From Mytilus californianus (lineage: Eukaryota; Mollusca; Bivalvia; Mytilida; Mytilidae): 64,000 nt of DNA. Made by a program: the position numbers and the translations under genes. Shown one piece after another: positions 46,640 to 58,253 of the stretch (within the stretch, counting starts at the first letter, position 1; every line of letters starts with the position of its first letter). The notes under the pieces are model-generated. The model was not told the origin of the DNA, did not search any database, and worked only from the letters and a program-made list of their open reading frames with translations. The stretch spans positions 82,767,143 to 82,831,142 of the forward strand of contig NW_026262679.1 in NCBI RefSeq assembly GCF_021869535.1, in the 5' to 3' direction.

Positions 46640-47410
46640 GGGGCATTAGCTACGAGATATAGAAAATAAATAAATGGGGAATGTGTCCATGGGACACAGA
46701 TGATGCCCCCGCTTGCGTATAATGTTATAAAGGAATATAACTCAAGAACTGTAAAAGTGACGCTACCCAAATTTGTACTTGATCTGAGTTTTGCGGTAAT
46801 AAGCATTGTGTATATGTTTCATAACATTTGGTTGAGGCAAACTAAAGAAAGAGAACGAAAACGAAAAATTCAGCAATTTTTCCATTTGTAGAGGGGCGTA
46901 ACTCTACAACAGCAAAAGTGACGCCACCAAATTCGAACTTGATCTGTGTTTTGTGGTAATTAGCAGAGTGTATAAGTTTCATAACATTTGGTTGAGGCAA
47001 ACTAAAGTAAGAGAATGGAAACGAAAAATTCAGCAATTTTTCCATTTGTAGAGGGGCATAACTCTAGGATAACAAAAGTGACGCCACCAAAATTCAAACT
47101 TGATCTGTGTTTTGTTGTGATAAGCATTATTGTGTATAAGTTTCATAACATTTGGTTGACGCAAACTAAAGTTAAAGAACGGAAACGAAAAATTCAGCAA
47201 TGTTTCCATTTATAAAGGGGCATAACTCTAGAACGGTAAAAGTGACGCCACCAAAATTCAAACTTGATCTGTGTTATGTGGTAATAAGCATTGTTTATCA
47301 GTTTCATAACAGTTGGTTGAGGCAAACTGAAGTTAGAGTACGGAAACAAAAACTCATTCTTATACAGGTAAAAATGATTATTATATGACCGTCGGCAGTC
47401 TTTGGAGGTC
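46640..47410. mobile_element. Repeat element with ~160-165-bp tandem core (family B, about 4 units)
   Basis: Units start with ACTC(T/A)A...AAAAGTGACGCCACC near 46741, 46900, 47062 and 47227. Each continues with AACTTGATCTGTGTTTTGTG, CATAACATTTGGTTGAGGCA and AGCAATTTTTCCATTTGTAG. Opposite orientation to 5722-6080. The overlapping ORFs on both strands simply reflect the repeat. Confidence 0.8.
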
Positions 47411-47414
47411 ACCT

Positions 47415-47975
47415 TGATGGTTAATTAAATGGCGTCTAGACTAAAATACACACGAAATGCTGATACATAATATCGAGTTCTAGCATCAAAAATGGTTTAT
47501 TGTAGACTTTTTATAATTTGGATATATGTTTTAGTATGTTATAAGTCGAATGTGAGAATTTGAGTCAAATCAGTGAACACGAATTTAACAGCTAACATTT
47601 TGGAATATTTTCTTACATTTTTCACTATATATATATCACTAGATTTTTTTTTCTATATCCACAGTATTCTGTTTAATTTCCCATGATCTATATCCCAATT
47701 AAATAGATGCAGACTCTTTATAATAGATCCAGAATTTTGTAATTTTATATAAATGATTATTTCCAATATCACATTCAAAATTGCTATCCTCTCGTTATGA
47801 ATTTTTTTGTAATATTTTACTTTTATTATTCACTTTATCACTAGATTTGACTATATCCACTGTATTCACATTTTATTTGATTTCCATGATGATATATTTC
47901 CATCATCTTCATATTAGATCCAGAATTTTATAATAATTATTTTCAAAATCACATTTAAACATTTAAAACCACAGA
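47415..47975. other. No gene seen; AT-rich with imperfect internal duplication
   Basis: Blocks such as ATCACTAGATTT, TATATCCAC(A/T)GTATTC and GATCCAGAATTTTGTAAT(T) occur twice (about 47630-47760 and 47830-47950), suggesting an old ~200-bp duplication. Non-coding. Confidence 0.45.
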
Positions 47976-47978
47976 AAC

Positions 47979-48347
47979 ATGTTGGTTGAACTTATTTCTC
48001 CTACTTGCATTCCAGTTTTGAAAATAAATAACTCAGCCTTGATAATAACAAAAATGAATGGTTTGTTCTGTGGTAGTTTAAAAATAAATAACCTGACCTA
48101 CAATGTATTGAAAATAAATAACTCGGCAGGTCTTTTAAGCCATTTTATAAATGCTATTCAAAAGTATGAAATGGCACCAGATTCCTACAAAATTCATCTT
48201 TTTTCATATTTTTTTCGGGAAAAACTTTCCAAATCTTTTATAATGCAATGTATAAATATTAATGTACTTGAAATGTCTGAAAATGGGTTTCATTTAACTA
48301 GAGGTAAATTAACTCAGGAACATTTACCTCACTTTCATAAGTCATAG
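47979..48347 (+). other. ORF of 122 codons over an AAAATAAATAACTC minisatellite, doubtful
   Basis: The longest plus-strand ORF here. Its repeated LKINN(S)A segments come from the short DNA repeat TGAAAATAAATAACTC, which also occurs at 49210-49320 in non-coding sequence. There are no domain, splice or upstream signals. It is most likely part of a repeat element and not a gene. Confidence 0.25.
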
Positions 48348-48349
48348 GG

Positions 48350-48930
48350 CTGTAACTAAATTGAGGCAAATGCCTCAGGTAGGAAATTTCCAAAACAAAA
48401 GCTTGTCTTCATATCAAATTGTTTTTAATTCGAATGCCTTGCAAGAAGCAAGTTCTGTTCACCCTCTGGCATACAGCCCCTGTTTTTCGTGATCCATGTT
48501 TCACATTTAATTTTAGTTTTCAGTGTTATTTGTCTATAATGTTTGCCGTTTTGTGTTTTATCTGTTCCAGGGTTTGTCTTTTGTTCATTGAATGCCCTTC
48601 TTTATTCTCTTTGTGTTGCATTCCATTTGTAATTTAGTAATTTTTTTAAACTTGAGTTTAATTTTATTTAAGGACTTTTTATCTAATTTTACAAACTACA
48701 TGAATTTCAAATTGTATCTCAGTTAGGAACTACATCAAGTTGTAATTGAAATGTGTTATAAAAACTTACCTGACATAGTTATATCAATGATAATCAACCC
48801 CTCTTAACTTAATTTGAGAACAAAAACACATAATTGACAGGTATATAAAAAAGATTTTCTGCAAGCCAAAACACTCAAAAAACCAAAAAAAAGCAGCCAC
48901 ATACTTAAGTTTCTGAATTACTTTATTATA
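48350..48930. repeat. Dispersed repeat (copy 2), contiguous form of 39624-41090
   Basis: Matches both parts of the 39.6-41.1 kb copy without the ~870-bp insertion. Serves as the empty-site comparison. Confidence 0.7.
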
Positions 48931-49179
48931 TTTTGCTTTGAGACCAACATATTGTCTTCTTGTGGCCTTCAGTGGCTCCCAAAACTTTCGCCAAATATGT
49001 TTGACATAACTTTAAAAAGAGGCTTAGTTACAGCCCCACTTTAATACCTTGTACGTATGCAATACCTGCAGTTTGGAATTCAGAAGATTCACTTCCACAG
49101 GATGATGATTAATTCTGATTAAATGGTACATAATGATTTGACTATACACTTATTATCTATTTAGGAATAAAAAAAAATT

Positions 49180-49372
49180 TTAAAATTGTGTGTTTTCAAA
49201 TATTAAATATAATTGTGAAAATAAATAATCAGTCACTTGTTTTAATGAAAATGAAAAACCATGCTTCATCAGTGCAGAAAATAGATAATCTCTTCTTCTA
49301 GTTCACAAAAATAAATAACTGATCCAAAACAAATCCTCCTGGCCCCCACCAGAATATCAAATGGTTGTCCCC
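49180..49372. mobile_element. Right part of an ACCATTT-family element
   Basis: On the minus strand it begins TTA-GGGGACAACCATTTGAT, then TCTGGTGGGGGCCAGGAGGA and TTATTTATTTTTGTGAAC repeats. Same terminal pattern as 36695-36974 and 52217-52496. The left end was not located. Confidence 0.5.
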
Positions 49373-49374
49373 TA

Positions 49375-50420
49375 AGAAGTAAATTCTAATAAAATAAATC
49401 CCAATATTTTATGCACATTGATTCCAATAGATTTCAAACACTGCGAATAATAATCCAAAATGAAAAATTTGAAGGGATATAAAAGAAATGCATAACATAT
49501 CCATCTGAAAACTGACTGAAAACACCTGAATAGCTATTTCTTGTTTCACTGACAACTGGACAATACTATGTATAAGGGTTAAAAATTTAAAGATTCAGTT
49601 ATTATGTAAAAATATATTTAATTTTCATACATATTAACATGCAGTTAAGAAAATCTTTGACTGATTTAGATTTTTTGGTCAAAATTAGAATAATCATGTA
49701 TATTGCAGACTTAAAACAATGAAAACCAATAATATTTTCTTCCCTATCAATTTTATAATAGAATAACCCTAAGTGAAGAAAAACTTCAGGAATAAGCATG
49801 CTGTAAGATTGGGTTAGGTGAAGAAAAAAAACAGTACAGGTAGCATCAAGGTAGACTCAACTCTAACAATACCAACTGGTCAATTTAAATGTCCCAATTG
49901 TATTGTCAATTTTACAATCTGGTTGAACAATAGGTATAAAGGTAAACACAACTCCTCTAGTCAAGTCACAGTAATTACAGTTCAACTTTTTATCTCAAGA
50001 ACTAAACATAGAAATCTACTGTGCTCAGATGTTAAGTAACTGTGCAAATCATTAAAAAAAAATTCCCTTGAGGCTTGTAAATGAACAGTTTTTTGAAGAT
50101 ACTTAAAGTAACCGAAATTAGAATATAGTAAAGTGCTCTCGACCAATGAAAGTGTAGAATTTGGTGTTCCTTAATTGTGAAGAATGATCTTAGTAAGGGA
50201 TTATCCTATTGTTTAGGCCTATTTACAGTTCAAAACAAAGAATTTATATAAATGAGTCACTACTGCCCGAAGCACATTTATCAAATTGGCAGGATTATCA
50301 ATTTAAAGTTGAATTTTGAAAGAAACAAAAAAATCAAAATAAGTTTGAAGTTTACTTGTGCAGTATAATTGGTATCATTTATGTTATTATGTGAATATTT
50401 ACAACTTCGAAATTACAAAA
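49375..50420. other. No gene seen
   Basis: AT-rich. A 21-bp segment (TGTGCTCAGATGTTAAGTAAC, positions about 50019-50040) has its complement near 51935-51956, flanking the element at 50424. Confidence 0.35.
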
Positions 50421-50423
50421 TAA

Positions 50424-51352
50424 AATGCTTCACTGAGCGCAGCCTGATACGACCGCAGAGGTCGAACCCTGAACAGTTGGGGCAAATTTGGACACAATAT
50501 TCAAGCTTGATACTGTCTGAATTTGGATTGTGATCAAATTTTTGACATAATATAGGTTTCTGACACAAAATAAATGTGGTCGAAGATCTTATGAATCCAT
50601 TGCGCAATACTGTGCAATTGAAGATTTCTTCTTGAAACTTTTCAAAAATTCAAAATTTTGAAGAAAAAAATATGAATCCCTTGAAAAAATTGGGAAAAAA
50701 TACCCCCCCCCCCCCCCCCACTTTTTGAAACCCCCTTTGGAGCAATAACCCCAAAACTCAATCCCAGCCTTTCCTTTGTAGTATGGAACCTTGTAGTACA
50801 ATTTCAGAGAGATCCATACACTTACACACAAGTTATTGTCTGGAAACTAGAAAAATGCTTGTTTTTGGCCCCTAATTCCTACATGTTTGGGACAATTAAC
50901 CCCAAACTCAATCCCAGCCTTCCCTTTGTTATATGGAACCTTGTGGTACAATGTCAGAGTGATCCATACACTTACACACAAGTTATTGTCTGGGATCTAG
51001 AAAAATGCTTGTTTTTGGCCCTTAATTCCTAAACTGTTGGCCCCCATAACCCCTGAAATGAATCCCAACTTTCTACTTGTGGTATTAAACATTGTGGTAC
51101 AATTCCAGAGCAATCGAAATACTTATACACAAGTTATTATCCTGAAACTAGAAAAATGCTTGTTTTGGGCCCCTAATTCCTAAACGGTTGGGACCATCAT
51201 CCCCAAAATCAATCCCAACCTTCCTTTTGTGGTATTGAACCTTCTTAAAAAATTTCATAGAGATCCATTCACTTAAACTAAAGTTATTGTCCGGAAACCA
51301 ATGTGTCTTCGCACTCAGACTCAGACGACGACGCAGACAATGCATTATTAAA
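50424..51352 (-). mobile_element. Element with ~150-bp tandem core (family C, copy 1)
   Basis: The end at 50424 carries AAAATGCTTCACTGAGCGCA, CTGATACGACCGCAGAGGTC and GAACCCTGAACAGTTGGGGC. Then comes a C-run (50702-50719) and about four units with AGAGATCCATACACTTACAC, AAGTTATTGTCTGGAAACTA, GAAAAATGCTTGTTTTTGGC and CCCCTAATTCCTA. The other end carries GTCTTCGCACTCAGACTCAG and a GACGACGCAGAC block. The same element in opposite orientation is 60570-61725. Non-coding; pearl-like. Confidence 0.8.
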
Positions 51353-51359
51353 GCAATGT

Positions 51360-52195
51360 GAAAGAAAGAAAAGAAAAAAAAACTTTTAAAATTAAATTTA
51401 ACATAAATCTTTAGCTAATAGGCTTACCAAAAAATCTGATTACTGTATCCGCAGTTAGTGGGAATAGTAATTTCCAATATAAACGATACATACATGAAAT
51501 TGAATTACAATTTCTTAAAAAAAAATGAATTTTCTTTCAATTGTTAAATTTTAGTTAATTAAGTAGTATTTGATGTAAAAAGCTGGAATAAAATTGGTTG
51601 TGGAATGCAATTTAATTGTAACTCTGATTTTGAATTTTTTAAATTGAACTGTAAATAAATTAAAAGATAATTCCTCAATAAAATATTACATAATTTACAC
51701 TCATACTCACAATTAGGAAACTTATACGATTTCTACCATATCATTGTACAGTTGTGTAAACTAATGTCTAACTAAAAGTAAGTCCTCACATCACTACGAC
51801 TAATATATAAATGAAATACCTACAAAGGGTCATCCATTAGTTATAAACATTGCACTGACAATGAAACAAATTCTTGAATAAAACTAATCAAGAGATCATT
51901 TGAGCCTTGAGCACTTTACAATATTCTAAGTTACTTAACATCTGAGCACAACTTCAAGGTAACAAAGCTATGAAGATGTGAAAAGGGGGGAACAAGAAGA
52001 TGATAAGATGAATATCATTCATCGTCTTTAAAACTTAAATATGTTTTCTAAACATTCGAGCAGTATGAACTGGCTAAAAAAAGCTCAATTATTCTGACTT
52101 GTATGCAAATAATGAGCATATTATCCAATGAAAATTTCAAAGTTATTCCTTCATAGGTAATTAACCAGTCTCAGTATTCTGCTTACTCAGTTGCC
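51360..52195. other. No gene seen; AT-rich
   Basis: No convincing ORF or splice-bounded exon. Confidence 0.35.
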
Positions 52196-52216
52196 TTGTG
52201 TTTTTGAGATGGTTAA

Positions 52217-52496
52217 GGGAAGGACCATTTAACTTCAAGGGGGGTTACGGTTTTTTCCTAAAAAAATATTCTGATCCCCAATTTGATGAAAAAAAATATT
52301 GTGGTCAAGCAGATGACAAAAAAAAGTATTCTGAATCCAGATTTTCCCCATACTTTATAGTGTTAAATTTTGAAAAAAATAATTTGATTGATAGTGTCAA
52401 AAAAACTGAAAAAATGTTCGTGCATTATGCTATTAATTTTTTCTGACTCAGACAACCCCCCCCCCCCCCCCCCCATTAAAGTTAAATGGTTGCTCC
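52217..52496. mobile_element. 280-bp TTAA-flanked MITE, ACCATTT family (copy 3)
   Basis: Starts GGGAAGGACCATTTAACTTC and ends AAAGTTAAATGGTTGCTCC. TTAA lies on both sides (52213-52216 and 52497-52500), as in piggyBac-type insertions, although TTAA is palindromic. A G-run near the left end mirrors an 18-C run near the right. The interior has AAAAAATATTCTGATCC-type repeats. Closely similar to 4521-4787. Confidence 0.85.
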
Positions 52497-52597
52497 TTAA
52501 TTCGATCCAGTGCCAAGTCAAACAATGGAGTTAACATTTATTTTTGATACTTCTCTGTTGAGTATGAAGTATTTACCAGTAGAAGCAAAAGCTATTC

Positions 52598-52677
52598 TTA
52601 TAAGTAGCTGAAAGACTTAATAATAATCCCAATTAGACTATAAGTAGCTGAAAGACTTAATAAAAATCCCAATTAGA
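52598..52677. repeat. Exact 40-bp tandem duplication
   Basis: Two consecutive copies of a 40-bp block containing GTAGCTGAAAGACTTAATAA and TCCCAATTAGA, with one substitution between them. Confidence 0.85.
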
Positions 52678-52699
52678 ATAACTTCTTTCAGCAGACTAT

Positions 52700-53680
52700 T
52701 ACTGGTACATTTTGAACTTGCACATTAAATTTTGCCTCAGCTAATGGGTCACATACAAAGCAGAGTACAATTAAATTATAGAATGCTTGCAGCTACTGAA
52801 GGCCAGCTCAAAGTTCACAACCTACTGTTAAGAAATAATACCTGGTATTCTAAGTTGTGTCTTCATTTTACTTTGCCAACCATTTAGTTTAGTATTTATT
52901 TGCCAACACATTATCAAAACTGATGCCAAACTGGTTAAGAGTGTAATCTCTTTTTAAAATGAGGCAATAGATATTGGACGTATCATTATTAATTTCAATT
53001 TTTTTATAATTACCAGACTTTATGTTTACATTTTACAAATATTATTTGATGAAAAGAACTCAAAGCTGTAAACAGCTTCAATTGGATAAGCAATTATATT
53101 AACATTAATGACTGGTGTACTTATGTCTCCTTTGCAAATTAGACTTGGCATAAAACTTAAAATTTTTGTTTTGTTTCAGCGACTACAAATAGTTAAGGGT
53201 TTGTTTGGTGCTTTTCTTTTTTCCCCTTTTGCAAATGTACATTGAACAAAATGGAACTATGATTAAAAAATAATTAAAAGCCTTTTAGATATTAAAGATA
53301 ATATAAAGAATATTTCATAAATGTCTTTTAACCAACGAAGTAATATATTTTAATAGGATAAAAATATTATAACACTAAAACATTTACAATCATTATGCAT
53401 GTTGTGTGCAAGTGCCAAATGAATTTTAAGCAAGGGCAAAAAATGTTTGTATAAATCTTTATATATCAGAAGATAGATGTGCTGCATAATCCAAATCTTG
53501 TTTACAGATGCCTTATTATCTAAAACTTCTGTCAGACATTTGTTGGTTGTCCTTGAACTCATTTCCATATTCAGTTACTGATTTAAAACCTAGCTTTTTA
53601 TAGTGTGATTTCTTCAGTTATTTAGCTATAGTTTTTATCTATATTTGGTATATATAATCAATGCAAGGAGGTATACATGT
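52700..53680. other. No gene seen
   Basis: AT-rich; the minus ORF at 53350-53568 shows no family resemblance. Confidence 0.35.
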
Positions 53681-53829
53681 CAGTGCGACAGGACTCACCT
53701 GATAGTGACCCCACATGTGTCCTTTGGTTTAAGAATAGATGTCTCACTTGCAATCATGTCACATCTGTTTTTTTTTGTATGCAATTCATCCTTTAGTAAT
53801 CAATTCTAAATATTCCTAATTGAGTACAT

Positions 53830-54295
53830 TTCTCAGACACTTTAATTCATAGCTCAACTCTATTTGGTGTACATAATGGTTTACTTTTATAAATTGTAAC
53901 TTGGATGGAGAGTTGTCTCATTGGCATTCATACCACATCTTCCTATATCTATATAATAAATTTAAGATGTACATGTTTTTATGACAGGGTTCATTTGTCA
54001 GCCCTTGACCTTATTTTCACAGTTCATTGATCAACGTTAAGTTGTCTGAATAGGTCTGTTTCAAAGACACTATAAATAATAAGTCAACTATATAATCGGT
54101 ATACAGAATGAATGTAGAGTCTACATGTATGTCTGGCAGGATTATTCTAACCTTTTTCTCATTTTCATAGGTCATTGACCAACGTTTAGTTTTTCATAGA
54201 GAGGTTTGTTTTTCAGTTTCTATAAGTAACAGGTCAATTATATTGGGCATATAGAGTGTATTTGTTTCATTCTCAGCAAGGGTGAAACTTTAACA
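53830..54295. mobile_element. Repeat with ~155-160-bp tandem core (family D), with ubiquitous-repeat fragment inside
   Basis: Degenerate units share TACATGT(ATGT), GGCAGGATT, TGACC(TT)ATTTTCA, GTTCATTGATCAACGTTAAG, GTCTGTTT and AGTCAACTATAT(AAT)GG blocks near 53990-54115 and 54120-54255, with a part at 53830-53880. The segment 53905-53942 (GAGAGTTGTCTCATTGGCAT, reverse) is the start block of the ubiquitous mussel repeat. Confidence 0.6.
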
Positions 54296-54299
54296 ATTG

Positions 54300-56385
54300 T
54301 CAAACTTCACTGGAAATAAAATATTTAAGAGTCCATATCATATAATTAAAACAAACATCAACAATTGTATATATTTCTCCAAAAGCAAAACGTAATTTAG
54401 TGCTATTTATTCCTGCATAGAGAAGGCATTTTGATGACAAATAGCAAAATTTACATGTTTTTTGTAAAAAAATTTTATTGACAGACAGCACTAACAAAAA
54501 AAGAAATTATTTTAATCTGAAAGACAATAAATAATACATTTAATAATTTTTTGGGGGGGTTTTGGTTAATAATGTCTTTCTTGTACATTTTGTTTTTAAT
54601 AAATACTCCAAATTTGTCAAAATGGTGGTTTTAATTAATCTATCTTACAGCATTTATAAATTGGCATTCTGTTTATAAATAAGCCAACCTATTGTTAGGA
54701 CCTCAAGGTACATGCATGCATGGAGCTGTGAGCATTAAGGTAAAGATTCAGACATTTTGAAAATGGCCCTGGTGAGAAATAAATTCAGAGGAAACTGATC
54801 CTACTCCTTTCACAATTTTTTTTTCATTTTCCCAAGTGTACAATTATGGCGAAATAGTAGAACAAAAGATCATAATAGATCAAAGTATTTGATAAAATAA
54901 TGTACAATTATTTATTTGTTGATCATATTACTCCTAAATATATATATATATATATATATTCTGAACTAAAATGCACCGTATAATTGGAAGCTATTTTCAG
55001 ATTGAATCTTTACAAATTAAACTAACAATTTTTTTTAGATTTTTTGAAAAATTGGTATTTTAGAGCGCTGTAGGATATTGTGTTTGGATATAAATTTACC
55101 ATTCAAATCCCTTTTTGGTCTACAAAGCATTAAAGTGCCCAAACATTATAGAGAAAGGCAATACAATTTAGTTCTTAAGGTTTACAAACACTGTACAAAT
55201 TATAGTATTGATTTTCTTGCAGCTTAAATGTTTAAAAGTATATTTCCAATTTTTTGTATATATTTGTAATGAAAACTTGGACTTTGACCCCAAAAATATT
55301 GGTCTATGGTAGCATAATTTAACAATTGCTGTATGTGAATAAAACATTAAAAAGATATCAATAAAAATCACAGATTAAACTGTAACATTGATTGATTTCC
55401 AAATTCATTTTAAACTTTTTGTGATTTTTCACTTTTTAATCCCCAAAATTTTTACATAAAAATACACTTTAATCTAAATGTACAGAATATATTTAGTCTC
55501 ATTGAAATCTCGTCTGGGAATTATTTCCAAAAAATGTGATACAAGTGGAAAATATCAATGAATATAAAAAAATTATAATCAAACTAAACTCTGTGAAAAA
55601 ATTGTGTACTTACAATAAATAGTTTTTGAGTAATAAAATTTTCAAATTTTATAACCCATATGGTAAGTGTCATCAGCCAAAATGTTGAGAAAATAGGTGA
55701 GGGTTTAAAGAAATGATTTTACCAAAAATATGTACATCCCATATCAAAATTCTTAGATATGTATTTTTTCAATCATTCATAACAAAGAAGTTGAAATAAT
55801 ATACTTTTTGTTCTAAAAAAAAGAGAAAAGTCCCAAATTTACAAAATTGACAGCAGGGTCAATTTGACACGAAAAAGCAATAAAATTTTATAAAACTTGC
55901 TAATATATTAACACCTACCTATATTTTTTTTTGATTGGTCCACTTTACCTTTCAATAGTGAAAGTATGAAAAGAAAGTTTAATTGTGAAATTGTGATTTT
56001 TTTCATGATAATAGCTCAAAAATGGGTAAAAATTGATGAAAAATGGGAAAATCAGAAAAAAATGGCCATAGCAAAAAAAGAATCGCACCATCATATGATT
56101 TTTTTCTTCATCAGTTACTTTCCTACTGTACATGTAGTCATCATAAACAGATAAACCCAAAAATCAGGTTAAGAAAAAAAGTTTAATTCTAGAAATTTTT
56201 GGGTCCTCAGAGGTGTACATCCTTATGGTTTGGCTATTTTTTTTTAGTAAATTGATATCATATGAGGGTCTTATATGGTTCTCTTATATAAAAATTAAAA
56301 TCTCGCAAAATTATAACCCATATTTTTGGCACATCCCCGTATACCCAATAATAGGAAGAAATAACTTACTTTGATTTTTGAGATT
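54300..56385. other. 2 kb of AT-rich sequence without recognised genes
   Basis: Contains an (AT)n tract at about 54939-54959 and otherwise low-complexity A/T sequence. Overlapping short ORFs on both strands at 55945-56160 are not supported by any motif. Confidence 0.4.
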
Positions 56386-56389
56386 CCGT

Positions 56390-56560
56390 ATTTTTTCGTT
56401 TCAGGAGTGCCAAAAAAAATAAATCCAGAATTTCAAGTGATACGGTTCACTCAATTACACTGTTTAAATCGCCTATTGTTGTGCAGGTACATGTATCTAT
56501 TCATTGCCCATGTCAATTTAAACAACTCACTTATTACATTGGGGAACATCTCAAACTTTT
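56390..56560. mobile_element. Partial copy of the 570-bp foldback family
   Basis: GTGATACGGTTCACTCAATT, AAATCGCCTATTGTTGTGCA and GGGGAACATCTCAAAC match the middle of 29171-29733 and 46048-46638. Confidence 0.6.
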
Positions 56561-56771
56561 TTCCAAACTTGGAGCTATATCTCCTACTCATCAAAACAAG
56601 CTGGAATATTTCAATGTTAATGTCATTTAAATGAAATTTAAGGTCAAATTAACCTCAAATTAAATACAAATATTTTTCAGTGAAATAAATGATTAAATAT
56701 TAAATTGCTACAAGTTAGTAGTTCATATATTTTCTGCGGGACTATTCTCTACTTTCACTTTTGCTTTGAAA

Positions 56772-56936
56772 ATGGCAGACGATACACTCAGATGTGGAAT
56801 ATCAGACTTTCGAACCGATGAATGTAGTATTTATTATTTGTTTCATCATGAAGATGATGTTATTAAAATTAAGAGTTGCCGTGACTACTCACCTAAAGAG
56901 TGTTGGTGTTGCTCCAGGCTCATATCGTCATTTTAG
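56772..56936 (+). CDS. Candidate small protein, 54 aa, cysteine-rich
   Basis: The ATG sits in a favourable context (AAAATGGCA) and opens MADDTLRCGISDFRTDECSI, ending CWCCSRLISSF. It has six cysteines, two as a C-W-C-C cluster, and an acidic HHEDD middle. Composition is less A/T-biased than its surroundings. It could be a first exon, since no good donor is seen in frame, or a complete short protein. It lies 75 bp upstream of the splice-bounded exon 57011-57041. No family is recognised. Confidence 0.35.
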   Translation: MADDTLRCGISDFRTDECSIYYLFHHEDDVIKIKSCRDYSPKECWCCSRLISSF

Positions 56937-57010
56937 TTAGGGTGAAAATACTGAGAGTATTTACTATTAATGACAGTTGACATGGTTGATGACAGTCTTG
57001 TGTTTTGCAG

Positions 57011-57041
57011 TCTTTTGGTATCCTTCTTCCAGTGGGTACAG
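57011..57041 (+). CDS. Candidate plus-strand mini-exon (31 bp)
   Basis: The acceptor is CAGTCTTGTGTTTTGCAG and the donor GGTACAG|GTAACTTA; both are good. In phase 0 it reads SFGILLPVGT with one base over, which is exactly the phase required by exon 63886-63942. The upstream partner is not established. Confidence 0.3.
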
Positions 57042-57145
57042 GTAACTTATTGAAGAATTTAGATTAGTGCGTTGCAATTTTTCCCCTAATTATAATTCAT
57101 AGTAAAAAATAGTATTTTGGGAAAAGGGTACTTAAAGTTAAACCA

Positions 57146-57174
57146 GAGACATATAAATATACATGTCTCTGCTT
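57146..57174. repeat. Short perfect-arm hairpin
   Basis: CAGAGACAT and ATGTCTCTG arms around an A/T loop. No run of T follows; the role is unknown. Confidence 0.5.
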
Positions 57175-57191
57175 AAACTTACTTCCCTTGA

Positions 57192-57421
57192 AATTAATTT
57201 TTTTGCGTGAACCCTATGCCTTCGTATTATATATTCACTATTATCGTTTTCATGCTGATATTTTCATTTTTTTTAATGCGGGTGGCACATTGATAATAAA
57301 AAAAAAAAAGAAGAAAAATAGCAAAATCAGTAAAAAGAAAACAGAAATAGAAAATAATGCCCCCGAGTTCATATATTATAGGACTATGTGAACCCCTGAG
57401 GGTTCACGCATATAAATTAGT
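57192..57421. mobile_element. ~230-bp TIR element
   Basis: AATTAATTTTTTTGCGTGAA with ACCCT on the left pairs with AGGGTTCACGCATATAAATT on the right. The interior includes an A-rich tract (57297-57320). No clear target duplication. Confidence 0.5.
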
Positions 57422-57429
57422 TAGAAATA

Positions 57430-58250
57430 TGGTCTATGGAGTAATATTCGGAAGCTAAATTATTTTTCATTCGAAACACCTATTCATCTTATCTGTATTA
57501 GCTTCCTGCAATTAAGAGCAACTCCATTATGTAACCGGGTATCTAAGATATTTAAACCATGACAATAAAGAATTTTCACAGATTGCTAATTCACTTATCT
57601 GATATATGATAATAAACAATCTATAGTATAGATCCTTTTCAAACATGTATATTTATTGTAAAGCTACATTTTATGCATTGCAAGGGTTTACTGACTTGAG
57701 CAAAGTTGACAGTTGTACCCTTTGATAAACAAGTGAAAGATAAATGGTCAAGATTTAATTATAACGACCTATGCATATGGTATCAAACATCTGTGTCTAG
57801 ATATTCACAGAGAGATATTTTAAAATAGTGCTGTGGCTTCTACATAATGAGTTAAAGTGGGCTTTGGGATTTGATTTGTATTATGCATACTTGTCATTTT
57901 GACAAATCAGATTAAAAAAATCTGTTTCAAATGAAAATAAAACAAGTAAAATATTAAAAGACTATTCGTTAATATACATTTTTTACAACTATACTGTTTC
58001 CTTTTTACAGTATTCTCTATCAATTAAGTTATCTTGTAAGCTAATTAAATGTTTATTTAATTCATTGATGTCACTTTTATTTCTTATATTATTCACACAC
58101 TGTAAATTAATACTCTTAAATTATGTGTGTTTTGGATGTGCACTAGTGATTGGTAAATATTGATACGTTTATGTGTTTTTAATATACGTGACTTAACATC
58201 AAGAATTCCATTATTATTGAATCGATCACCTTTGTACACTTCAGTATCTA
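57430..58250. other. No gene seen; AT-rich
   Basis: No supported ORF or repeat boundary in about 800 bp. Confidence 0.35.
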
Positions 58251-58253
58251 CAT

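Noticed and set aside
46700..47412. Overlapping ORFs on both strands with repeated HNIWLRQTK-like peptides
   Set aside because: They are translations of the ~165-bp tandem core in both directions.
47979..48347. 122-codon plus-strand ORF as a protein gene
   Set aside because: Its internal repeats come from an AAAATAAATAACTC minisatellite seen also in non-coding sequence at 49.2-49.3 kb; no other support.
54300..56385. Several minus-strand ORFs of 60-75 codons
   Set aside because: AT-rich chance ORFs without motifs or exon-like borders.
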